Positions 55,149 through 64,000 of a stretch of DNA of 64,000 nucleotides are shown piece by piece. Under the pieces are notes generated by a model, which worked only from the letters and a program-made list of their open reading frames with translations, ran no database searches and was not told where the DNA came from. Origin of the DNA: Polytrichum commune (Eukaryota; Streptophyta; Polytrichopsida; Polytrichales; Polytrichaceae); NCBI GenBank assembly GCA_950295325.1, contig OX485806.1, positions 36,830,001 through 36,894,000 on the forward strand. Reading direction: 5' to 3'. Both the position numbers and the translations under genes were made by a program. Positions within the stretch are counted from its first letter, which is position 1; every line of letters begins with the position of its first letter.

Positions 55149-55706
55149 AATATGCATGTTCGCAATTTCAATGTCTACAGCGGCAAGTCTAGTCCTCCAT
55201 GACGAACTAGAGAATTCGAGAGCACTCGAACGGAGAGCCGCAGCGTTATTGATGACGTCTCATTTCTTCTTTTGTGTTTGTGTCTTCGTACCACTTCCCA
55301 CCTGCCCCATCCCACCGCTATTCACAAAACACCATGACGTCTATTAGTGGGTAATCCGAACATACAACAACACATGCTCGAAGCAACTATATACGAGTTC
55401 TTCTCAGTCCTCCTGCAAGCAAGCAAGCAATGTAGACATACAAACACTAGTTCCCTCACCTTTGCAAGAATTTGAGGAGGTTTAGGCAAACCAACCGCTT
55501 TTGGTGCACCGAGTTTAGCCATTGTGGATTTCGCTTGTGCGCTTCTACCCGCACGGCGAGGTCGGCCTGCTGACTCCTCAAGTACGGGCACATCATCATG
55601 TCATAACAATCCACATCAGAACTGTGTGGTTTCGGCTGCGTCCGAACGATCTGGCTAACATTGCAGTCTGTCAAGGCAGATGTCCAAGCAAATGTACATG
55701 TCGACA

Positions 55707-57045
55707 TGTGAGCCCAAAATGGTGTCCACATGTGTTCTTAAGTCTTTGAGACCATTAGAAGTTATGTTTTAATGGTTATTAATTATTCACAAAAATATAA
55801 AAAAAGTGAAGTGTGGTGTGGATTAAGTTTAAACATTAGGGGGTGTTGTGTGATTGTCTCAAGGTTTAAGTTCAATGAGGTAATGCCTTGACTAGGTGAG
55901 TATGGAGTAAGGTGAGGCGAGAGGGGATCCGCGGGTTAAATGCCCACATTAGGATCCACCTTGTTGGTTTAGGAATGGAAGAGCCTTGTGGATGAGATGA
56001 GTCCCTACTTAGAAGGAGAAGGTTAAGGGGTTGTGATTGGAGGCTCTAATCCTCTCACCCTATCCTTACCTCATGCCCTCTCTTCCTCTTTGCTACTTAA
56101 GACTTCTCTCTTTCATTTCTTCTCTCTTTCTTTCCTTTGTGCTCCTTGGCACCCCACGGGTTATAAATGTGGGTGTGTAGGAAGCAAGAGACGAGCACGT
56201 GTGTGTGCAAGGCTTAAGTAGAGGAATCAAGACTAATTAGTCTAGAGGTTAGTTTCACTTGGTTGTGTGTGTGTGTGTAGAGGTGTGTATAGAAGTGTGT
56301 GTGTGCGTGTGTGGGAGGAGCTAAGAAGGTCACGGAAGCCCCCCCTTCTATCTATATCTCTTCCTCTATCTTTCTCCCTGTTTTCCTTCATTTCTTCCAA
56401 AATAAAAAAGAAGCAAATATATAGTAGATAGCTTAGTATTTGCAGCAGTAGAGCTGCGTATTCACAGTGTATTTTCAGCGTAGAGCTGTGTATATGTAGC
56501 AGTAGAGCTGCGTATTGTAGCGTATCTGCAACGTATCTGCAGCCGCAGAGCTGCGCATCTGGATGGATTAGTATCTGCAGAGTAGAGCTACGTATTTGCA
56601 GCGTATTTGCAGCTTATCTGTAGCGTAGAGTTGCTGTGACATTTGAGGGTGTGGGATAAACTAAGAAAGGGGATTAGTTGATGTTTGGAATTAGTGCAGT
56701 GACTTTGAGGTCGTCACCAAGGTGGCGTTAAACGCAGAGTCGGCATCAAGTGGCGGAGTCGGCATCAAGTTACGGAGTTGGCATGGTGGTTTTGGCCTCA
56801 CACGAGGTCGTAACGGAGAATAATGTTTTTAAACACTTGTACTCTTATCGTGGACTCTTGAGAAATCTAAGGATGTACCTATGCAGGACGATCACATTAA
56901 TAAAATGTCATGACTTTAAGTAAGTTGGAAACTCGTCGAGATGGAAGTCACATTCCATGTTACCACAAGTCTTGGTCCGACACATGTGATTCTCAAAACT
57001 ATCACCCGGACTAGGATGCTCAAGGGTGGTGGGTTTGGCCTCACA
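55707..57045 (+). mobile_element. TGTGAG-family LTR-like element, copy F
   Basis: The 1339-bp element begins TGTGAGCCCAAAATGGTGTCC and ends GGGTTTGGCCTCACA, with 5-bp TSD CGACA (55,702-55,706 and 57,046-57,050). Its private repeat is a GTAGAGCTGCGTAT/TTGCAGCGTATC-type minisatellite at about 56,440-56,640, preceded by (GT)n near 56,265. Located in an intron of the CACTA gene, opposite in orientation to that gene. Probable solo LTR. Confidence 0.9.
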
Positions 57046-58113
57046 CGACAACGCACATGTCACAAAGAACAACATGTTCGACGACAATACGAAGACAAAG
57101 TCTTTTTTGCAAAGGGAAAAGGGTTTCATAAATGAAATGTATTCATGGGTCTTACTCAATGTTACCTGCTCCAGAGATACAATCTCTTCAGGCACGTCCG
57201 CATTGCCGGATATCTCGGGGTGTCCTTCGTCAACGTCCTCCATGGCTTGCACAGGCACTTCCTCTGGCTCGGGCTCTACGTGGTCAGCAATTGCGAGTGA
57301 ATCCGTCGATTTTTTCCCCTCTTCTTGTATATCCTCAACCACCGACGCTATAACCGTCTCAGGGCTGGTGTGCACTCCTTGGATGTCTATGATAGCATCG
57401 GTCGCAGCATCCTCGGCAACGTCACTGGGAACGTGAACCACGGACGCCAATCGCATGTCTGCACCGCCCATGGCGCTCAAAACTGGAGTGGGAGTTTGTT
57501 TATGTGCCAACATTGTCAGCTCGACCGTCGTTGACGTCAATGCAGAAGTATCTAGCATCTTTGCAGACGAAGAGGGTTCTGTCATGTCGTCAATGGCAGT
57601 CAGGTGTTTTTGGCCTTGATTTTGAAGATTCATCCGCATCATGTCCTCCATGCGTTTGTGCGAAGCTGCCACATTCTCTCCAAGGCGTGTGACGCTGCCC
57701 TCCAAATCCGTCACTCGAGTGCGCATCGCCTCGATTTCTCTGCCATGATCAGGACTCACTCTGCGTTTTTCATCCTGTATCCGTTGGTATTCTTTCGCAA
57801 CCTCGGCATCAACTTCCGCATCGTAAGGTGCCTAGTTTTTCAACATCGTCTGCAACAAACAACCAAGGCATTTCGGATTAAACACGACATCAACCTGTTG
57901 CATGCAACAGGTGCATCCCATGTGAAAGAACTCATAGTGCTCGACTTAACATATCTGAACAAATCACAGCTCTAAAGTGACATTGCCAACTCGCTCATCC
58001 GTCTAAGTACACGCTATGGCAGACATCGGTTGTCAAGATTGACGTTGTTCATGACATGAGCCGTCATAGATAGATAAAATTGATGTCGGCATAGACATTT
58101 GTGTCAACATAGA

Positions 58114-59851
58114 TGTGAGCCCAAAAGGGTGCCCACATTTAGTCTTAGACCCTTGAAACGTTAGTTGATGCACTTTGAAGTAGCATGTTACTTCACAAAA
58201 ATATAAAAAGAGTGAAATGTTAGTCTTAGAAGTACCATGTTGTAAGAGGCTAGGATGTGAGTTGTTATTGTGTTTTTACCTTCGGAAGGATTTGAGTGAA
58301 TGAGGATAGGTAAGGAGAACTTGGATTGAGTAGTTAGTGAGTAGGCTAGTACAAATGGATGGAGACAACCAAAGTGACTCAAGAGGCAAGTGCATTCGAA
58401 TTGGGATGAATGGAGGATCACATGGAGCGCACAAGTGGACCACCTCATCATGGCCACTTAATGGGGAAGGCCCAAGGAAGAATGCAAGGTGGAGGATAAG
58501 CAAATTCTCAAAGCACCAATCAAATCACGAGTTAAGCATCGTGGTTTGAATTAAGTGGTGAGCGACGATTTGGGAAAGTAAGGGGAGAAAGTTATGGCGG
58601 CGGAAAGCGAAGGAGGCTAAGTTTGGGTTGAAGCATCCCAAGTTTGGTAAAGTGTGGTAGGTAGAAAGCCAAGGCTAGTTAAATGTTCGAATTAGGATCC
58701 TTGTTGATCATTTGAGGGAGGAAGGCTTAGAAGATAGGATTGGCGCCTACTAAGTAGGAGGAAATCTCAAGGGCTTATCGTGAGCCTTGAGGGTGCTCAC
58801 CCCCTCAAGCTTACTATATAATCCCTCATTCTTCCCTCACTCATCCTCTCTTTCCTTTGTGCTCCAAGGCACCCCACGAGTTATAAGTGTGGGTGTGGGA
58901 AGCCATATTGGAGCACATGTGTGTGCTTAGTTTTTAGTTTGAGAGCCAAGGCTTGTTAGCCTTGAAGAGGGCTTGACCTCTTGGTAGAATTAGTGTTGAC
59001 GTGAAGGATTTTAAAGTTAATTCATGATTCCAATTTGTGGTACTTAAAGTTCATGTTTTGAATACACGTGGTTGCAAGTTCCATGTTTAAGAGTTGAGCA
59101 CTTGATGTTGTGATGAGTGCAAAAATATACTTGTGTGGATTAGTTAGTCTTAGTGAAGTTAGGAAATTCTCTCTCCCCCTCTCCTCTCTAGGATTTTAGG
59201 ATTTTAGGATTAGAGAAGAATTGTGTGATTAGAAAGGGGTTGTTAGTAGAATTAGGGAAATTAGGTAGGAAGATTAGTTAAGGGCTTGAATAATTAGTGA
59301 GGTAGTTGGGGATTACAACTACAAAGTTGTGGGTTCATGAAGGAGCTGGGTTTATGAAGGAGCTGGGTTTATGAAGGAGCTGGGTTTGTTTAGTTAGAAG
59401 CTAAGAAGCTGGGTTTATGAAGGAGCTGGGTTTATGAAGGAGCTAGGTTTATGTAATTAGAAAGTAAAGAGATGGGTTCATGAAGGAGCTTAGTAGATAG
59501 CCTACCTAATTAGCTCATAGACAAGTAGTTAGTTACATTATGCTAGTTAGTGTTATGTGTGGCTTTCACAAGTAAATGTATTTGAGATTGACTATAGAGA
59601 ATAGTGTTTTTTTTAACACTTGCATCCTCTCTTTAAAAATAAACCACGTGCACAAATTAATGGAGAATGTGGAGCACTCTCGCGATGGCAAGACAAAGGA
59701 AGCAAAGACCAAAGTTAAATCCAAGACCACTTGAAGGGTGAACCTTGCACTATGGACTCATCCAAGTCCAAATCCAATACCGCGGAGGAATGTGAGCCCA
59801 AACCCACTACTCGGACTACGGACGCTTAAGGGTGGGGGGTTTGGCCTCACA
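58114..59851 (+). mobile_element. TGTGAG-family LTR-like element, copy G
   Basis: The 1738-bp element begins TGTGAGCCCAAAAGGGTGCCC and ends GGTTTGGCCTCACA, TSD ATAGA (58,109-58,113 and 59,852-59,856). It shares long blocks with copy D, including TATA-like CTATATAATCCC at about 58,813. Its private repeat is AGCTGGGTTTATGAAGG, 17 bp, at about 59,335-59,490. Just before its end it has a second internal TGTGAGCCCAAACCC. It lies in another intron of the CACTA gene, about 1.1 kb from copy F. Confidence 0.9.
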
Positions 59852-60859
59852 ATAGACTCAGTTGCAGACTTACCAGTCGTGACACAACCTCCCTTTCAAT
59901 TGCTTTCATCTGTGTTGAGGTCGACCCTTTCCCTTTTGAGATAGAACACATGTGCTCAGACTTTACATGCGCAGCCTCAGTGGCGCGCATAGCTACAAGC
60001 GTTTTCCAACGCTCTGCATCCACATCAGCTAGTTTCCCCGCATTGTTGTCTATGAGCTGGTTCAGTCTCCACCGGGTGTTGATGAGGACCTTTGTTATAA
60101 TAGGCCGCATCCACTTCTCGCACACTTTGTCACAATGCCCGCACATCTCCCAATCTGTATGCCAAACACGCATGTCAATGTACTCAGACACACGTCACAT
60201 CCTTGCAGCGTTCCACGCCAACACTACACCTACGTTGCAATGGGTATGCACCAGTATGGCAACCTAGGAAAAATTCATGTCTTCGTTGACGTCGCAATGG
60301 ATGTCTCCAGCGACTGCCCAACATGTCTGTGCACATGTCCCGACAAACGCCAACACTTCCTGCTACGTTGCAGTGAGAGATTACCAATATGACAGCCTAG
60401 GAAAAATACATGTCTACTCTGACGTCGCAATGAATGTCTGAAGTGACTGCAGTGACATGCACCCTGTTGCACATGTCCCGAGCGATGGTTGGTTCAGCAG
60501 AAAATTTCAAGATCATTCTAAACATTACAATTTCGCACGACACATGCATGCCAAAAAAAATGTGCAAAGCTTACCTGTGTATAAGCGTCTAAATAATCGC
60601 TTCCTCTCATGCCGTGGTTGGCCTTCCCATCCCGTCATGGGATCCAGGTCCTTTGCATACTTCTTGATGTCATTACAAAGGACGGCCTTCATTGAGCCAA
60701 AAGGCTGCCCTTGCGCATCCAGTTCCACACGTTTCTTCATGGCGGTGCTCCCCCCTCCCTTCCGTGTTGGTAGCGGCTGCGACGTTTCAATGCCATCACT
60801 GTTCTCATGATCGGAGTCTTATTCAGTGCCCGAGTGCGTTGCGTATCCTCGGCTACAAC

Positions 60860-62480
60860 AACCACATTCCTCGATCAGTAAACCCTAGGTGCACACATAT
60901 GCGACATCCCATGACGCAGGACCACCCACATTAAAACCAGTAACAATCCTTTTGTATCATATACCGAGTCCAGGACGTCACGAGCAAAGACCTCGGAGTC
61001 TTCCAAACGAGCAAAGACCTCGGAGTCCTTTAATTGTCTGTCATATTTAAGTGAGGCATAATAGACCCGGGCAGCCAATTACGCGGCCTGAATCCGGGGC
61101 AACCAATTGGGCAGGTGAATCCGGGGTTCCAAAGAAACAAACCCTAATGAACTCTCTAGCAACTAATTAATAGACATCCGGAGGTACAGATAAGATTGCA
61201 ATTCGAAGAAACACATCCTGATGAAAAATAGATCTCACGAAATCTCACAAAAGCCACAAAGCTCACGAAAGGGTCCGTGTTTGTGTTCCCTAGAGGTTTG
61301 CTGCATTTTCCACTCCGCACTTCCAAGGGTCTGGCAACTGCCATTGTCACATTCAATTCTCATAACCCTTTGACACAGTTTGTCGCACCTGCGTTGTTCG
61401 AATCCAACATCCCAGATGTTGTGCTTGAAAAAACTTTCTTCATTAGCACAGCCACTGTGCACCAGATTAAGAAGACCTTGTGAGCCCCTGTAATTGAGTA
61501 GTTGAAGGACCAACAATAAGCCCATTCCTACAATAGTCATTACTTTATCACATTGTATATACAAGGAGTTTATGGCATGCCTTTTTACTCCTTCCTATTC
61601 AGTAATGTATGATCAGATTTTTAAGTTCCCACCTGTCTCGATTATTTGGAACTCCATTTTTGTACAGATATAACTCATAGTCTTGTCTCAAATAAAATGG
61701 CCATTGGAGTTGACCAGCTAGCATTCAAACATGTGCAAAAATTTATCAATGTATTACTGACTCTACAGAGGCATTTTCAGCCAGGTAAGGAATTAACATG
61801 ATCTTGAAGACCACCGCAAAACATGACTCATGGCCTACAGACTGCTACAATGCGTCATTATGTGTGTTTAGTAATTTCTGGGTTGCACCAGATAGGTCAT
61901 TTCATTAGCCACAAGCAAGCAATTAGTGGAACTCGACGTTATACACAAAAACCTTCCCTGTATGAAGAAGCTTCGTGACAAACATCTTAGTCAAAACCAC
62001 TAGAAAGCCGACTTGTTATACTAGTTTACACTCCTTGTTCAACCTTGATGGTTTTGATGAATTATGAGTGGAGGGGATACAAAACGTGTCACAAGTCAGA
62101 GGGGATTTCGGCACAGTGTTCCAGGTTTCCTCGAGGAGCGATTGTTTAGGCTCACCTCAATTACAGTGAGGTTCAAGTCCTAGCAATTAGAAGTCCGAAG
62201 CGCATTGTCGCTAATGACGGTACTCTGACTGGCCGACAACACGGCGTCGACATACGCAATTGCACCCGAAGTTCCGAACCCAATTCCCCTAGCCTCGACG
62301 TATTTTAACTTTAGGGTTTAGCGTCAGTGTGGACATCTACATGTCCGACCAGACATCCTGAACAACACATTCAGTGGCGCCGTGGACATATGCCCGTCCA
62401 ATGAAACGTCTGCATTCTCTTGCGCGCATTGCCAAAAACATTACTACCCTATGCCACAACATTGTCGGGAGCAAGGAAGT
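60860..62480. other. CACTA interior, no clear exon
   Basis: Probable intron sequence of the CACTA gene. It includes a short local duplication (GAGCAAAGACCTCGGAGTC twice at about 60,984-61,020). Short frames on both strands have no recognisable domain. Confidence 0.4.
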
Positions 62481-62863
62481 GCAAAAACTGGAGGTGAAAG
62501 AGTGACATACCTCCAGGACTGCTGCCGAGCACTCATCCTGCGGCTGTGCTCCGACTCCACTGCCGCCTCCTACGAAGTGCTGACCTCAATTACGCGGCCC
62601 CGCTTCGCCATAGGTGAGCCATGCCTTGACAACTCCCTGCTTTTGGGCATGTGCACTCACCTCACGTCCTCCCTGGCCTTCGACCTCCTCTCTCCAGCAG
62701 CTCGTTTGTGTTGCCTCAGTGCTGCAACATCCACCTCGGGGGGTGGCACATCAGGTGGAGAGCTCACCTTGCGCTTGCTGCTCCGATCCCGCGGCCGCAT
62801 CATCTTCGAACACGGGGAGCAGCACCACAACACAGACTCAACGACGCGGATGAGAGGCCGCAT

Positions 62864-63288
62864 GTTATGAGAGGAGGGCGTGACCTAAAAATTTATGTGG
62901 CATTCCCTAAATATTTTGGGAAGAAGTTTGTTTTTTATAGCTAACCACAAGTAGTTGCCCATTCTCCAACCTTTTTTTCCTGGGCAGCACTTTAACTCTG
63001 CCCGCCGCAACTATATACATGCAGAGAATATGACTTGTGGGGATGACGTGGCGTTATTGTGCTTCCCGACGCCCTGCCGTAGAACGTCAGCATATTTTAA
63101 ATGACATCCCCAAAAACATGCCTATCCTTCCTAACATCGCCATGTCGTGCATAATGATCTGACATGTTTCCCGCAACGTCCAATAAAATCTACAATTCTG
63201 AGGGCGTTAATTGCCGAACATAGTGACATCTCTGAAAGCATCACTTGTTTCCATAAAACGACCCCAAAAACGCGGGTTTCTTATAGTG
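62864..63288. repeat. Right subterminal region of the CACTA element
   Basis: Upstream region of the CACTA gene with GACGTGGCG, GACGCCCTGCCG, ACGTCAGC and GACATCCC motifs, ending in TTTCTTATAGTG. It is the counterpart of 26,495-26,888. Confidence 0.65.
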
Positions 63289-63291
63289 TAT

Positions 63292-64000
63292 GTTTCTCAC
63301 TACGTGTGTGTATGTGTGTGTGTGGGGGGGGGGGCGGGGGGTTGGGTTAAAAGGATCCATCCGTGTATATGCATTATTGGGGGTAAATTGGGGGGGTTGG
63401 ATGTGGTGGTATTCGGCTGGGAGGGGTGTATTGTTGTCCATATCTTTGAGAGGGTCTACTTTAGGTGTATTTTTCCATTTGATGGGTTTTGCTTCAAACT
63501 TACATGATTTTGGATATTGGTAATTGAAGTCCTCAAGGATATAGCCTACAAACACAATCATTTACTGTGAGGATAATGTAGTCCCAAACTAAAACATCCC
63601 TTAAAATATGCTCTACTTTGATTTCTACTGATGATAATTGCCAAATTGCACAATATTACTTGATGGATTAATTATAAACTGAGAAACATTTACAATTTAC
63701 ATCCATAAATATTAGTTGGGCAAATGGCATCCTGGAGTGGAGAGACACACACATATTTTTTGGAAGATGCATTTTAGATGTACTGATGCTAATAAATAAA
63801 GGGGATTGTTGAGTTGACCACAAAATGGTTAAAACAACCACAATCAATATGTAAGGTGTTGACGATTGGGCTTTGACTTGTCATCCAAGTTGGCCAAGTT
63901 TATAAATTTACACACAAAGATAATATTGTGCTCTTCTTCATGTGTGGAATGAAAAATCAAAATTTGACAGATCATGGTATCACACAAAACGTCTTTGTGG
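63292..64000. other. Right flank of the CACTA element; no gene
   Basis: A GT-rich then G-only run (about 63,304-63,340) follows the TSD. The remaining AT-rich sequence has no recognisable feature. Confidence 0.6.

Larger units (their letters stand above)
55149..62863 (-). pseudogene. CACTA (En/Spm-type) accessory-protein gene, interrupted
   Basis: Minus-strand exons inferred from frames and GT-AG sites: 62,863-about 62,665 (MRPLIRVVESVL, basic KRKVSSPPDVP; donor GAG/GTGAGT); a short exon ending CTGGAG/GTATGT near 62,510; about 60,830-60,574 (MKKRVELDAQGQPFGSMKAVLCNDIKKYAK; donor ACAG/GTAAGC); about 60,155-59,875 (acceptor CATACAG; WMRPIITKVLINTRWRLNQL, EAAHVKSEHMCSISKGKGS; donor CTG/GTAAGT); 57,849-57,166 (coiled coil DLEGSVTRLGENVAASHKRM, acidic tail); about 55,590-55,462 (AT-hook-like GRPRRAGRS); last exon to a TAA near 55,149. 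The domain order resembles plant Ptta/En/Spm transposase-associated proteins. LTR-like elements sit in two introns. In-frame TAG (exon 5) and TGA (last exon) stops indicate decay. Confidence 0.5.
26495..63288 (-). mobile_element. CACTA element hosting the nested insertions
   Basis: It starts CACTATAAGAAAACG on the plus strand and ends CGCGGGTTTCTTATAGTG, giving inverted termini CACTATAAGAAA. The 3-bp TSD is TAT (26,492-26,494 and 63,289-63,291). CACTA termini plus a 3-bp TSD define the En/Spm superfamily. Both subterminal regions are rich in short GACGT/ACGTC and GACATG motifs. Removing the nested insertions (26,889-54,621; 55,707-57,045; 58,114-59,851) leaves about 6.0 kb with a minus-strand multi-exon gene. 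No second, TnpD-like transposase is seen, so it may be non-autonomous. Confidence 0.85.

Overview
The window looks like transposon-dominated nuclear DNA of a plant or near relative. Supporting signs are an AP2/ERF-domain fragment, plant-type CACTA and hAT elements, a retroelement primer site resembling the plant initiator tRNA-Met site, GT-AG introns and TTTAGGG-type telomere-like motifs. I see no intact housekeeping gene, rRNA or tRNA. Nearly all recognisable structure is mobile DNA, and most insertions can be bounded exactly by target-site duplications (TSDs).

Layout. 1-10.9 kb: pieces of an LTR-type element leader, split by two 1.5-kb LTR-like elements (5-bp TSDs), two hAT-like MITEs and one hAT-like element (8-bp TSDs), and a 257-bp MITE (4-bp TSD) that is a miniature of the giant elements described below. 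11-14.1 kb: an AP2-domain fragment between direct repeats. 14,657-25,556: giant element 1 (TSD CTAT), inserted in a ~170-bp tandem repeat; it holds arrays of a 22-bp palindrome, 400-bp inverted arms, an LTR-like insertion and a broken cargo gene.

26,495-63,288 is a four-level nest. A CACTA element (TSD TAT, about 6.0 kb on its own) contains a reverse-oriented LTR-like element (26,889-54,621). That contains a LINE (27,893-54,163, TSD CTACTAATT, about 10.1 kb on its own). The LINE contains giant element 2 (29,046-45,191, TSD TGGT), which sits inside the reverse-transcriptase frame. Two more LTR-like elements lie in introns of the CACTA gene.

The most interesting object is giant element 2. It is a 16.1-kb DNA transposon with termini AACACTATATTCG and a 4-bp TSD. 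It carries a DUF7869-like transposase gene at one end. At the other end is a multi-exon gene set with a ParB/Srx-like domain joined in frame to a permuted (beta-order) amino-methyltransferase fold, followed by an FCP1-like HAD domain. It has about 30 copies of a 22-bp palindrome built as 10-mer, two variable bases, inverted 10-mer, including an 11-copy array with 64-bp spacing just upstream of the transposase. Element 1 uses a different 10-mer in the same 10-2-10 plan with the same CG-NN-CG core. This suggests a family in which each element carries its own palindromic address together with a prokaryote-like DNA-recognition/modification protein.

The LINE has a 2A ribosome-skipping motif (GDIELNPGP) directly before its endonuclease-RT polyprotein. 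Transposase, LINE and CACTA frames are interrupted mainly by stops at positions where CAA, CAG or CGA is the simplest ancestor, so the nest looks inactive and decayed by C-to-T change. Family names rest on motif reading only; no database search was possible.
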